A stretch of 18,520 bases of DNA. Source: Chloroflexota bacterium (GTDB lineage Bacteria > Chloroflexota > Anaerolineae > Thermoflexales > Thermoflexaceae). Position numbers and translations under genes: made by a program. The DNA is taken from the NCBI GenBank assembly GCA_030550075.1, contig JAUQQB010000008.1:1-18520 (forward strand). The letters are read 5' to 3'. Under the pieces are notes generated by a model. The model ran no database searches and was not told the origin of the DNA. It saw only the letters and a program-made list of their open reading frames with translations. Shown here piece after piece: positions 7,117-15,568 of this stretch (position 1 is the first letter of the stretch; each line of letters begins with the position of its first letter).

Positions 7117-8604
7117 ATGAGGACCTCATGGATGCGGTTGGGGATGGCCCTGACCATGGGCTTCCTCTTGCTGATCCTCCTGGCCTTTGGAACCGCCTGG
7201 GCAGCAGGAAGCGGCTCCACCAGCCTGGCCGCTGTGGTCTCCGGATGGACCGGAGGGCGCGAGATCGCTCCGCCCCGCGCAGAGCCTCAACAGGGTCAAG
7301 CGGGCACAAGTATTCAGGCGGATAAAACCGCCGAGGGCTTCTGGACCCATGTGATCACCTACGACTGGTCCCTCAAGAAGACCGTATCCCCGGATGCGCT
7401 CACGCTGGCCCGAGGGGAATCCGGGGAGGTTGCTTACACGATCACCGCCACCCGTCAGATCGCCGCGGAAGAGGAACGCACAGGCGTCCGCGGCTCCATC
7501 TGTGTAACCAACACCGGAGAGGTAGCTACGGAAGGATTGGCCATCACCGATGTGGTGGAGTTTAAGAACCCGCCGGTGGTGACGGATTGGACCCCATTCC
7601 TCACTGTAACCGTTGATGTCAGCGAGAAGCCAGCGCTCAATCCCGGGGAATCCCACTGCTATCCCTATGAGATCCCCTTCACGCCGCTTGCGGGTGTCAC
7701 CCAGTATCGCAACCACGCGATCGTGACCATCCTGAACCATTCCGGCCACCTCGGCGAGCCCTTCGGGCCGGAGCCGAAGGAAGGTTTCTCGCTGCCGGAG
7801 CATCCTACCCTCGTGGAGGTGGATGCGTCGGCGACCGTGACGGATGAGGAGCACTGCCCTGCTAACTTTATTTGCGTGCCGAGCGAAACCGGGCCGTGGA
7901 CGTTCCACGATTCCGGTTTTGTGTCGTTCCACAAGACCATCACCAATGAAAACGCCTGTGAGCTCACAGCTGAGCTCCATAACATTGCCACCCTCACCGA
8001 GTCGGACACCCATGAGACCCGCACGGCGGAGGCGGTGGTTCACCTGACGGCGCCGCCGTGTCCGGTGGGTTGCGTGCTGACCCTGGGCTTCTGGAAGACC
8101 CATCCAGATGCCTGGCCGGAGGGTCATCACCCGAATGATCTTTTCTTCTCCAGCGGCAAGACCTGGATGGAGGTCCTGTGGACGGCGCCGAAGGGCGATG
8201 CCTATTACATCCTGGCCCATCAATACATCGCGGCGGCCCTGAACGCCGCTTCCGGCGCTTCGATGCCTGCTGAGGTTCAAATGGCCTTTGACCAGGCAAC
8301 AGCCTGGTTCAACACCCACAATCCGGGCGTCCCCGCTGCCTCTCCTGATGGTCAGACAGCGATCCACCTGGCGGAGATCCTGGCGGCCTTCAACGAGGGG
8401 CGGATGGGCGTGCCGCATTGCGAGGATGTGGCGGCCGGGCCGGCGAGCCCGATGAAGAAGGGCGGCCAGCGGCCGGAGACGCCGCCGGGCCTGGAGAAGC
8501 GGCCGGCCACCCCGCCCGGGTTGGAGAAGCGCCCGGAGACGCCCCCGGGCCAGGAGCACCGCCCCAGCACCCCGCCAGGCCAGGGGAAGGGAAAGGGGAA
8601 GTAG
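7117..8604 (+). CDS. Secreted protein: DUF11-like region, GFWKTHP domain, PPG-repeat tail
   Basis: A 495-residue exported protein. An N-terminal signal peptide (basic MRTSWMR, hydrophobic core about 9-25, likely cleavage after AWA at 27-29) is followed by beta-rich, DUF11-like sequence (about 75-315) with paired cysteines (C129/C181, C247/C253). Next is a compact module starting CVLTLGFWKTHPDAW (319-333) and ending near GVPHC (431-435), a type found in surface proteins of several bacterial phyla; its function is unknown to me. The C-terminus is four 10-residue units of the form RPxTPPGxEK (452-491) plus GKGKGK-like lysines. No sortase or PEP-CTERM anchor is evident. AAAGGAGG lies just before ATG 7117, chosen over an upstream in-frame start because it gives both the ribosome site and the signal peptide. 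It is monocistronic, ended by a strong terminator. The role, perhaps cell-surface or matrix, is inferred. Confidence 0.8.
   Translation: MRTSWMRLGMALTMGFLLLILLAFGTAWAAGSGSTSLAAVVSGWTGGREIAPPRAEPQQGQAGTSIQADKTAEGFWTHVITYDWSLKKTVSPDALTLARGESGEVAYTITATRQIAAEEERTGVRGSICVTNTGEVATEGLAITDVVEFKNPPVVTDWTPFLTVTVDVSEKPALNPGESHCYPYEIPFTPLAGVTQYRNHAIVTILNHSGHLGEPFGPEPKEGFSLPEHPTLVEVDASATVTDEEHCPANFICVPSETGPWTFHDSGFVSFHKTITNENACELTAELHNIATLTESDTHETRTAEAVVHLTAPPCPVGCVLTLGFWKTHPDAWPEGHHPNDLFFSSGKTWMEVLWTAPKGDAYYILAHQYIAAALNAASGASMPAEVQMAFDQATAWFNTHNPGVPAASPDGQTAIHLAEILAAFNEGRMGVPHCEDVAAGPASPMKKGGQRPETPPGLEKRPATPPGLEKRPETPPGQEHRPSTPPGQGKGKGK
8470..8589 (+). repeat. Four tandem 30-bp units coding RPxTPPGxEK
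   Basis: In-frame tandem repeat at the end of the secreted protein gene: RPETPPGLEK, RPATPPGLEK, RPETPPGQEH, RPSTPPGQGK. The units are diverged at synonymous sites, so the array is not freshly expanded. The tail is basic and proline-rich, likely extended, as in wall-spanning or polyanion-binding segments. Confidence 0.85.
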
Positions 8605-8640
8605 CCCGAGGGAGCGAGTCCACATGGCCCCCGAAACGGG

Positions 8641-8684
8641 AAAGCGATGGAGGCCGCCGGCTGGCGGCCTCCATCGCTTTTTTA
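8641..8684 (+). terminator. Intrinsic terminator, 18-bp perfect stem
   Basis: AAAGCGATGGAGGCCGCC (8641-8658) pairs perfectly with GGCGGCCTCCATCGCTTT (8663-8680) around the loop GGCT, followed by a T run. It ends the secreted-protein transcript 37 bp past its stop codon. The T run overlaps the stop codon of the convergent HAD gene (8682-8684). Read on the minus strand there is only a poor U tract, so it may be weaker in that direction. Confidence 0.93.
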
Positions 8685-9455
8685 CCCCAGCCATGCCGGA
8701 AGCTCCGCGACAGAAGCCAGGACCGCATCCGGGCGGATGGGGCTGCTCAGATCCGCCGGCCGGAACTTCCCGGTCCGCACCAGAATCCCTCGCATCCCCA
8801 CGGACTGCGCCCCACCCACGTCAATTTCGATATCATCCCCTACCATCGCCATCTGTTCCGGCGACATCCCCAGATCCTCCAGGACCATCCGGAAGAACCC
8901 CGGGTCCGGCTTACCGAAGATCATGGCCTTCTGTCCGGTGGCCTCCTCCAGGGCGGCCACGAAGGGGCCAACATCCAGTCGGAGCCCATCTGCCGCCCGC
9001 CAGTAACGGGTGCGACCCAACCCGATGAGTCCCGCGCCCTGCTCCAGGATCAGCCGGAAGGCCCGGTTTAGCCGCTCGAAGGTCCATGCTTCCCCCAGAT
9101 CGCCGATCACCACATAATCCGGCCGCTCTTCCTCGTCCAGGATCCCCTCGAAATCCTCCCGTGCGCCTTCGGGGACCAGGAGATAGGCCCGGGCCTGGTG
9201 GTGGCGCAGGAAGCGCCCGGCCGCCCACGCGGGGGTGTAGATCTCCGCCGGCTCGGCCGGGAACCCCATGCGATTCAGCCGCTCGGCCAGGGCGCGACGA
9301 CTGCGGGTGGTGGTGTTGGTGACGAAGCGAACCACGAGGCCGCGGGCCCGGAGGGCCCATACGGCTTCCACCGCGCCCGAGATCGTCCCCTCCGCCGTAT
9401 AAAGGGTGCCGTCCAGATCGAGAAGCAGTGCCGTAAGCTCCCATGGAGAATGCAT
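8682..9455 (-). CDS. HAD superfamily IIA phosphatase (NagD/HDHD2-like)
   Basis: A 257-residue cytoplasmic hydrolase. Motif I is LLLDLDGTLY (D13 nucleophile, D15 acid/base), motif II VTNTTTRS (45-52), motif III K182 in FGKPDP, motif IV MVGDDIEIDVGGA (204-216; D207, D208, D212). The cap domain between motifs II and III and the VIGDLGEAWTF segment fit the NagD-type class IIA, near TIGR01458 / HDHD2 / LHPP-like proteins. Members dephosphorylate small phosphometabolites; the substrate here is unknown. The frame opens at 9497, but ATG 9455 is preferred because AAGGAAGG lies just upstream and the family starts near there. It is convergent with the secreted-protein gene and divergent from the gene at 9643. 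Confidence 0.9.
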   Translation of the reverse strand: MHSPWELTALLLDLDGTLYTAEGTISGAVEAVWALRARGLVVRFVTNTTTRSRRALAERLNRMGFPAEPAEIYTPAWAAGRFLRHHQARAYLLVPEGAREDFEGILDEEERPDYVVIGDLGEAWTFERLNRAFRLILEQGAGLIGLGRTRYWRAADGLRLDVGPFVAALEEATGQKAMIFGKPDPGFFRMVLEDLGMSPEQMAMVGDDIEIDVGGAQSVGMRGILVRTGKFRPADLSSPIRPDAVLASVAELPAWLG

Positions 9456-9570
9456 GGGGCCTTCCTTTCTATAACAGGGACCTCTAGCCTCTGGCATCGC
9501 ACAGACACTTCCAGAGATGGATAGGCTCTGAACCGGCCCTCGAAGCGATGCGTATCTAATTACAGGAAGG

Positions 9571-9598
9571 ATGGAGACGGCCTCATCGCCGCCTCCAT
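9571..9598 (+). promoter_or_regulatory. Hairpin in the leader of the secreted gene
   Basis: ATGGAGACGGC (9571-9581) pairs with GCCGCCTCCAT (9588-9598) with one mismatch around the loop CTCATC. No T run follows, so it is not a standard terminator. It lies 44 bp upstream of the start codon at 9643, in the divergent intergenic space, and resembles the stem of the 8641-8680 terminator. Confidence 0.55.
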
Positions 9599-9642
9599 GG
9601 TTCGGCGAGCTTCCCTACACATTCACAACAGGAGGTTAAACC

Positions 9643-10308
9643 ATGCAGCGCCGTTCAGTCTTCCGTTTATGGATCGTGTCCATCCTTAGCTTTCTCGTTC
9701 TTTTCACGACTCCATCCGCAGGAAGGGCGATGGCGGAGCCAGCAACCGGAGGCTCCGGCAACAGCGTGATTGAGGATACAACAGGCGATGCAGGGGCGAA
9801 TCCAGCCTTCGCGGACATCGTGAAGGCCAAGGTTACTCAGCTCGGCCGGGATCGCATCGTTTTCTTTATGGAGCTCGCCGCCCCCGTGCGACCGGATGCT
9901 CCGGTGCTGTATGCGTGGTTCATCAACAAAAAGGGCACTGATGATGCCCCGCTGGATCCTGGCGATTTCTCGGTGAACCTCTTCTTCGACGGCGCGCGTT
10001 TCTCCGCGAATCTGACAAAAGCAGGCCAGGCCGGCTGGCCCCTGGCAGGATCGCCAGCGGCCACGGTGTTGCTGGAGGGGCTGCCGTTCGAGGTGAAGGG
10101 CAACACCGTGCGCGTGTTGATAGATCATGCGCAGATGGAGACGCTGGAGGCGCGGGATCCCGATTTCGATGCCTTCAATTTCACCTGGTGGGCCGTCACC
10201 CGTTATAAGGCTTTCCCCTTTGCGCCTCCGAACACAGATCGGGCCTTCAACATACCGCCCTCGCCGGGGACCGATCGATGGATCTACCGCGAGGCGCCGC
10301 CGCAATGA
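9643..10308 (+). CDS. Secreted beta-rich protein of unknown function
   Basis: A 221-residue protein with a clear signal peptide: MQRRSVFRLW, hydrophobic core about 9-22, likely cleavage after RAMA (28-31). The mature part reads as a beta-sandwich: it starts IEDTTGDAG-NPAFADIVKAKV, then alternating hydrophobic strands (IVFFMELAAPV, VLYAWFINKKG, SVNLFFDG, VRVLIDHAQM) and ends in a Pro-rich segment. This pattern is reminiscent of small exported DOMON/CBM9-like domains, but that is only pattern resemblance. GGAGG (9631-9635) is well placed. No cysteines or lipobox are seen. It is a single gene, followed by convergent gene 10504-13176. Confidence 0.75.
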   Translation: MQRRSVFRLWIVSILSFLVLFTTPSAGRAMAEPATGGSGNSVIEDTTGDAGANPAFADIVKAKVTQLGRDRIVFFMELAAPVRPDAPVLYAWFINKKGTDDAPLDPGDFSVNLFFDGARFSANLTKAGQAGWPLAGSPAATVLLEGLPFEVKGNTVRVLIDHAQMETLEARDPDFDAFNFTWWAVTRYKAFPFAPPNTDRAFNIPPSPGTDRWIYREAPPQ

Positions 10309-10503
10309 GCCTTTACCCCCCTTTCCCTGGGTCTCTGGGAATTTGTGGGGTGATGATATACTGATCATCTTTCTCTTTCAGGCGTGTTGCCTGTGTCTCC
10401 CATCTATACCGGGCCATAGGGAGGGGAGAGACGAACACTCGCGGGATTGGGAAGACCCCTTTCAGCGGCCTTCCCGACCCCAAAAGCCGCTCTATTTATG
10501 GAT
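10309..10503. other. Convergent intergenic region
   Basis: A 195-bp space between the converging secreted-protein and GT-C genes. It contains GATGAT-ATACTG-ATCATC (10352-10369) followed by TTTCTCTTT, a possible weak terminator for the plus-strand gene, and AGCGGC / GCCGCT (10464-10469 / 10486-10491), a possible weak hairpin for the minus-strand gene. Neither is strong. Confidence 0.35.
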
Positions 10504-13176
10504 TTATGGATGCACCTGGAGCGCAAAGGGGAGCTCCCATCCCGGGCTTTCCCCGAATGGACCGGAGACGGGGAGATGCGTCATCGACGGCCAGAGATAC
10601 CATCCGAGGCGGACGCGATACCGGCCAGGGGGCGGGGAGGGCAATTCCACCCTCAGAGGAACGCGTTCTCCAGGGGGCCACATCGATGTGAGCTGGAATC
10701 GATCCTGCTGGGCGACCAGCCGCCCTCCCTCGTCCACCAGATGAACAAACAGCGTATAATTTCGATCCAGCGGCCTCAGAGCCCGCCAGCTCAGCCACAG
10801 CTCGAAGGGCTCTCCAGCCCGGATCCCGGTCGGCCATTCCGCGCCGTCGAGCTGGAGCATCCCCCCAAAGGATACCGCAGAAGGAAGTCCAGGGATCGCC
10901 CGCCGGACGATCAGCACGCGCGGCAAATCCACCCCATCCGCCCCGCCGTTTGCGACGCGCCAGCGCTGGCCGGCCGGCCCGCTATACAGCCCCACACGAA
11001 TTCGATAGGGGCCAGGCGGGAGCTCCGAGGGGATCCGCAGGATGTGATCATCGCGGTAATGTTTCTCCGGATCCCATCGCCGGGTGGGGACATCGCCAGG
11101 ATGAACATGGTCGCTCTGAAACGCTTGAGCCCACGAAGAGGGTTGATCCGCTGGGATCCCGTGGACATAAACATGGGCGTCTTCATCCAGGCCAACAAGG
11201 GGACGCCACCACAGGGTCAGCCGCACGGTCTCTCCAGGAGAGGCAGCCCAGCGATCGATCTGATAGCCCACCAGCCGGATCTGACCCTCGAAGTCGGTTT
11301 GAATGGAAAGGTCAACGCCGGGGGGACGGTCCAGCGGCACACGGGTGATCGCCCACAGGCGATAGGGAAGGTGGAAGCTGATGGCGAGCAGGAACAAGAG
11401 AGCGGCCCCCAGGGCTCCCCACGAGGGTGCCGGGCTCCGGTGCCCCTGCATCTTCCCATCAGGGAGCGCAGGGGCGGCCGGCCGGGTCCGGCGACGCCGG
11501 AAGATCGCCCATATCGGCCATCCCATCCAGAGCCCAAGGGCAAGATGGTCAAAAAAGCGCCAGATCCACCGCCCAGGGAACCACAGGCGAACGCGGTGGG
11601 TCCCGGCGGGGATCTCCGACCAGAGCCAGCCGGCGCGCGCCTCCACCCACATCAGAGCCGGCTGGCCGTCCACAGTGACCATCCAGCCGGGGTATCCGAG
11701 GACCCCAAAGCGAATCGGGGTGCGATGAGGGACAGCGATTTCCCAGCTCTGATCCAGAGGCCCCAGGCGGAGCGTTCGCACGGTCGCTTCAGCAGGCAGA
11801 GAAGTTCGATCCAGGCGACCCGGCTCCTCGCCGCGCTCATACGCCCGACGCATATCGGGGAACAGCTCCGGCCACCCCTCCACCCATTTCGGAAACAATT
11901 CACCGGTGGCAGTGAGGCCAGGGTAAAGGTGTTCCCGCTCATAACGGTGCAGATCCGCCAGGGTCCCTCGAGCGAAGGGAACGCGGGATCCGCCGTCGTA
12001 AACGAACCCCAGCGTCCCCAGAATGAGTAAAAAGGAAGCAGCGAAAGCGGTGGGCCATCGGGCGGAAGGTTTCGCCGTTTCAACGGAGAAGCCGATGAGA
12101 AGCGCCACGATCAACCCCGTGGGGCCCAGCCAGCGCCATGGGAATTGCACGTAGGAAAGGCCCGGGAGGATGGTCCAGAGCAGGCGGGAAGCCGGCGTCA
12201 TCAAAACGATCAGCAACAGTCCGATCCCCCATCCCCATAACGCCCCAAGGCGCATGGCCCGACGACGACAGGGAAGCCCATAAGCCAGAGAGGGAACAGC
12301 CAGCAGGACCTGGTGCAATCCGATCGTCAGAATCAGAGGGCGGTTTCCCCAGCGATCGTCCTTCAAGGGAGATAATTGCAGAAGCTGAGGCAGGCTCCGA
12401 AAATGATGGACGACCTCATAGACCCCGGTGCGGGCGCGCTCCAGGCGGACTTGTGGAATTTCGGTGATGGAAGGGCCGAGATAGGGCATCGCCATGCCTA
12501 TCCCCAGCGCGAAGGCGATGAGCATCCTGGGCCATCGCTTCCGGTCGAAGCCGATAGCAAAGCCCAGGAAGAGGGCATACGAGAGAGCCAGCAGATAGCC
12601 CATCCATGCGGTGAGATTGTGGCTGAGGCCCAGGAGCGCGACCGTGAGGGCCAGGAACCCGCGCCTTGCGAATCCACCGCCTCGCAATGCTCCATCGACG
12701 CTGATCAGCAGCCAGGGCAGCAGCGTGATGGCCAGGTATTGCGGATAGTTGCTTTGCTGGAGCTGGAACGGCATGTAGCCGAAGGCGAGGCCAGCCGTCA
12801 TCGCAGCGGCGGGGCTCAGTCCCCAGCGTCGGGCCAGACCATACACCCCTAGGCTTCCCGCCAGCGTGGCGATCATAAGGGTCAGCTTCATCGCCTGCTC
12901 GATGGAAAGCCCGAATCCCATCGAGAGGACTGCGATGGACCAGGGGAATAGCGGGGCGTGGAAGAGGAACAAGGGATAACCCACCCCGCCCGCGAGGTCC
13001 GGTGCCCATCGGGGATACAGGACGCCCGCCCGCCACATGCGAATCATCTCGAGGGCGCGATACGCATGCAGCAGAGCATCTGCCTCCTGGGGAAGGCCCG
13101 GTTGATGGAATCCTTCCCACCAGGCCGTGAGCCCGATGAGGATCCATACCATTCCCAGCTCGCGCAGCGTTTTCAT
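10504..13176 (-). CDS. Giant GT-C-like membrane protein (PTPS-related/YfhO-like) with two beta-sandwich domains
   Basis: An 890-residue polytopic protein. The N-terminal region reads QEADALLHAYRALEMIRMW...YPRWAPDLAGGVGYPLFLFHAP (about 30-75), matching membrane proteins annotated as 6-pyruvoyl-tetrahydropterin-synthase-related and the first loop of GT-C glycosyltransferases. About ten hydrophobic segments run to about residue 392. A periplasmic YfhO-like segment follows (GYPGWMVTVDG 494-504, IPAGTHRVRLWF 522-533), then two helices (about 542-560 and 585-602). The C-terminus holds two related beta-sandwich domains (about 624-757 and 767-889), each with a GYQ/DGAEW start, LTLWWRPL / LWLSWRAL, VYVHG / LFVHLVDEGG and PPGxYRxRxGxY blocks. 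Known relatives transfer sugars from polyprenyl phosphates; donor and acceptor here are unknown. Start is ATG 13176 with a weak ribosome site. Confidence 0.78.
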   Translation of the reverse strand: MKTLRELGMVWILIGLTAWWEGFHQPGLPQEADALLHAYRALEMIRMWRAGVLYPRWAPDLAGGVGYPLFLFHAPLFPWSIAVLSMGFGLSIEQAMKLTLMIATLAGSLGVYGLARRWGLSPAAAMTAGLAFGYMPFQLQQSNYPQYLAITLLPWLLISVDGALRGGGFARRGFLALTVALLGLSHNLTAWMGYLLALSYALFLGFAIGFDRKRWPRMLIAFALGIGMAMPYLGPSITEIPQVRLERARTGVYEVVHHFRSLPQLLQLSPLKDDRWGNRPLILTIGLHQVLLAVPSLAYGLPCRRRAMRLGALWGWGIGLLLIVLMTPASRLLWTILPGLSYVQFPWRWLGPTGLIVALLIGFSVETAKPSARWPTAFAASFLLILGTLGFVYDGGSRVPFARGTLADLHRYEREHLYPGLTATGELFPKWVEGWPELFPDMRRAYERGEEPGRLDRTSLPAEATVRTLRLGPLDQSWEIAVPHRTPIRFGVLGYPGWMVTVDGQPALMWVEARAGWLWSEIPAGTHRVRLWFPGRWIWRFFDHLALGLWMGWPIWAIFRRRRTRPAAPALPDGKMQGHRSPAPSWGALGAALLFLLAISFHLPYRLWAITRVPLDRPPGVDLSIQTDFEGQIRLVGYQIDRWAASPGETVRLTLWWRPLVGLDEDAHVYVHGIPADQPSSWAQAFQSDHVHPGDVPTRRWDPEKHYRDDHILRIPSELPPGPYRIRVGLYSGPAGQRWRVANGGADGVDLPRVLIVRRAIPGLPSAVSFGGMLQLDGAEWPTGIRAGEPFELWLSWRALRPLDRNYTLFVHLVDEGGRLVAQQDRFQLTSMWPPGERVPLRVELPSPPPGRYRVRLGWYLWPSMTHLPVSGPFGESPGWELPFALQVHP

Positions 13177-13445
13177 CGATCGACGCGACGCTCAGGATCT
13201 GGGCTTTTCAGGCCGAGAAGGCTGCTTTCGGCAGCCCAAGTGTTGGTTTAGTAACCAGTGGTGCTAGTTTGAACGCGGTGGGCTTTTTGCAGGCCTTTGC
13301 CCCAACCCCTGAAAAACCCCCACTCGCATCATCGGTTAGTAGTTACATGATTGAGGTGCAGTTGACTTTTCCCCCTAGGTTTTTGGGGCTGGGCCGGGCG
13401 TCAGGGATGTCCAGCTCGCCTCAAAAGCAGATGTTCCACTGATCA
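13177..13445. other. Structured intergenic region between the two GT-C genes
   Basis: This 269-bp gap holds no gene. It contains a hairpin GGCTGC-TTTCG-GCAGCC (13220-13236) and a longer imperfect inverted repeat in which CCCAACCCCTGAAAAACC (13301-13318) pairs with GGTTTTTGGGGCTGGG (13378-13393), enclosing about 59 nt. It could be a terminator complex for the upstream minus-strand gene, a leader for the downstream one, or an untyped repeat. Confidence 0.45.
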
Positions 13446-15341
13446 TCACGAGCACGGGCGAATGGGAAGATCTATGAAGGCCCCATCTTTAGCAGGGAAA
13501 GAATATGGATTGGTTTGAACAGACGCATGCCGACCGCTCCGCCAATCATACAAACCGATCCTTACAGCGGTCGGCTGAAATCCGGCATGAACCGGGAACG
13601 TTCGAAGCTCCAATAGGCTCTCTGTGCCCGGGATTTGCTCAAAGGAGATCGCTCCATACCAAGGTGGACCATCCGCTTGAGCAAGAATATGCCCCTTGGG
13701 GTCCAGCAGGTGCACCGCTACCGAGAGGAATGGAGAAACCGGACCATAGCGCGCCCAGCGTAGATAAACCCGAGTCGTCGAGGCGCGTGCGCATGCGAGG
13801 CCTTCTTGCAACATTAATCCCTCGGAGAAGACCACATGGACCGGTGTAAGCTGAGCCTCAGACTTCAACAGCAACTCGCTCCGAGGGCCAGTTTCCCGAT
13901 AAACCGTGAAAAGAATCAGGTCGGCCTTCTCCATTTCCTGGAGTAACTCCTCAGGCCCAGCTAGTTCCCCAGCGGTCTGAAAGGCGTAGCCTTGAGGTCG
14001 ATGGAAGGGGAGATCTACACGCAACAACTTTACCTCAGGACGCGAGGTGGAGTTGGCGATCAGGAGGGTCTCCGGGAGAAGGTGTCCGCCGAACACCAGG
14101 GCCCCCTCTGATCCCAGCGGGAAGATCCGGGTGTTGAAAGCGATCCACTCTGGGAAGTTCGCAAGAAGGGCACGGCGCACCGAGGCGGATGATGGGATGC
14201 CTTTGAGGCGCCATAGCGGCTCCAGGGCCATGACGTGCAAATCTATTTGCCGCTTGCTGATTACCCCGGCGAGCGCGATGACGGCTGCCAGGGCGAACCG
14301 ATCAAGCGTTCGAAGCCATGAGGAAGCAGAGAACGGCGCTTTTAAACGGGTCGCCCAGAAGAGCGCTGCGCCGACGCTTCCAAGATAGAGCAAGCGAGGG
14401 CCATGGAGGAAGTATCCGGTTGGGAGTAATAACACGGAGGGCATGATGGCCAGCAGGAAGAAGAGAAGCCCCGCGCTTCCAGCTTGCCGCCTGGATCCCT
14501 CCTTAAAGGCAATCCAGGACAACATGATCCACAGGAACGCGAGCCCAAACGTTAGATTTGACCTTGTCTCTCCGAGCAATCGGTTCAACCCTGGAATGAG
14601 AGGTAAGGCAAAAGCCTGGAAGGCGAAACGGAAGCGCTCGATGAGATGGTCCGGGCTCATCATAGTTTCCGGAGGCCTGCCGTGAGGCAGGGCCTGATAC
14701 AGAAGCGCGTATCCAACGCCGGCGACCAAGTAAGGTAGCCAGCGACGACTGTGGGAGGAAGCGAGGCGATCCACGCCGGCGAGGAATATCCCCATCAGGA
14801 CGCCTGTTTCATGATTCAGCAGGGCCAGGCACAAGATCACTGCGAGCAGGAGGTGCTTCATCCAAATACGGAGCCTGAGGGCGACGTAGAGGATCCCCGC
14901 GCTGAGGAAGAAAGCTGTTTGCCATATATGCAAGGAAAAAGCAGGGGTTAGGATCGGTTGATAATGGAGAGGAAAGAGCCCGAACACTGCACCACTAATG
15001 ATGGCGAAGGGTCGCAAAGAAGGCAATTCTCGAAGTAACCGGACCAGCAATGCGATGTTCAGTAAATGGATAGCAACGGCGCTGAAATGGAACACTATAG
15101 ACGCGAGAGGCCCTGAGACCGAGAACACCGCACGTGTCCATAACAGAACAAGGGGGCGATAATAGCCATATTCGGGCATCGGTCGAAGCAAATCCAGCCA
15201 CGGTCGGCCCTCCACCAGGGCCAAGTGAAGGAGATCATCATAGAAAAGCGGGAAAAACAGACTGGGCTCATAGATAACCCATGGGATTATGAATAAAACA
15301 CATAGATCCAGACATAGGCGCCAGGGCCTCCTCAGTTTCAC
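13446..15341 (-). CDS. GT-C-like polytopic membrane protein with C-terminal beta-sandwich
   Basis: A 631-residue protein with an N-terminal transmembrane helix, then PLFYDDLLHLALVEGRPW (31-48) carrying an adjacent Asp pair (D35, D36) at the first extracytoplasmic loop, as in GT-C enzymes, and YYRPLVLLWT (60-69). About nine to ten helices run to about residue 360, with a conserved-looking NHETG (176-180). The C-terminal region (about 395-631) is extracytoplasmic; VYLRWARYG...SVAVHLLDPKGHILAQADGPPW...VRIGLYDW (525-600) resembles the beta-sandwich modules of the neighbouring 890-residue protein. It probably belongs to lipid-linked sugar transfer, but it could equally be a non-enzymatic homologue. 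The start is GTG with AAGGAGG (15351-15357) upstream. It looks slightly less GC-rich than its neighbours. Confidence 0.7.
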   Translation of the reverse strand: MKLRRPWRLCLDLCVLFIIPWVIYEPSLFFPLFYDDLLHLALVEGRPWLDLLRPMPEYGYYRPLVLLWTRAVFSVSGPLASIVFHFSAVAIHLLNIALLVRLLRELPSLRPFAIISGAVFGLFPLHYQPILTPAFSLHIWQTAFFLSAGILYVALRLRIWMKHLLLAVILCLALLNHETGVLMGIFLAGVDRLASSHSRRWLPYLVAGVGYALLYQALPHGRPPETMMSPDHLIERFRFAFQAFALPLIPGLNRLLGETRSNLTFGLAFLWIMLSWIAFKEGSRRQAGSAGLLFFLLAIMPSVLLLPTGYFLHGPRLLYLGSVGAALFWATRLKAPFSASSWLRTLDRFALAAVIALAGVISKRQIDLHVMALEPLWRLKGIPSSASVRRALLANFPEWIAFNTRIFPLGSEGALVFGGHLLPETLLIANSTSRPEVKLLRVDLPFHRPQGYAFQTAGELAGPEELLQEMEKADLILFTVYRETGPRSELLLKSEAQLTPVHVVFSEGLMLQEGLACARASTTRVYLRWARYGPVSPFLSVAVHLLDPKGHILAQADGPPWYGAISFEQIPGTESLLELRTFPVHAGFQPTAVRIGLYDWRSGRHASVQTNPYSFPAKDGAFIDLPIRPCS

Positions 15342-15475
15342 GATCGATTTCCTCCTTAAAAGACCCAGAGGGATTAATCTGTCCCTAGAATCCGGAGCTC
15401 TCTCTAACCGTCCCCAAAATCCCCAGGATGCAAGAAGCGCTCCAGCCTGAATTTACGAGCTGTCGAAACAGGGAG

Positions 15476-15494
15476 AGGGGGTCCCTTACCCCCT
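15476..15494. other. Small hairpin between GT2 and GT-C genes
   Basis: AGGGGGT (15476-15482) pairs with ACCCCCT (15488-15494) around CCCTT. It lies in the 227-bp gap, about 75 bp past the GT2 stop codon and 135 bp before the GT-C start. No T run follows on either strand; it may be a weak transcript-stabilising or pausing element. The rest of the gap shows no gene. Confidence 0.4.
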
Positions 15495-15568
15495 TGGATG
15501 GAGGCCAACTGCGTAAGTCCTACAACGGTAGTTACACAGGCAAGAAACATTGGGGCAAGGCAGACGAT

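Noticed and set aside
7126..8694. 522-residue open frame antisense to the secreted protein gene
   Set aside because: High-GC shadow frame; Arg/Gly/His-rich translation, no ribosome site or domain, while the plus-strand gene has signal peptide and motifs.
10447..12030. 527-residue plus-strand open frame
   Set aside because: Lies antisense to the 890-residue membrane protein; Pro/Arg/Gln-rich with no motif.
13238..13290. tRNA-like sequence (GTTCAAA and GGTTTAGT strings)
   Set aside because: No acceptor stem or T-arm pairing could be formed around the strings.
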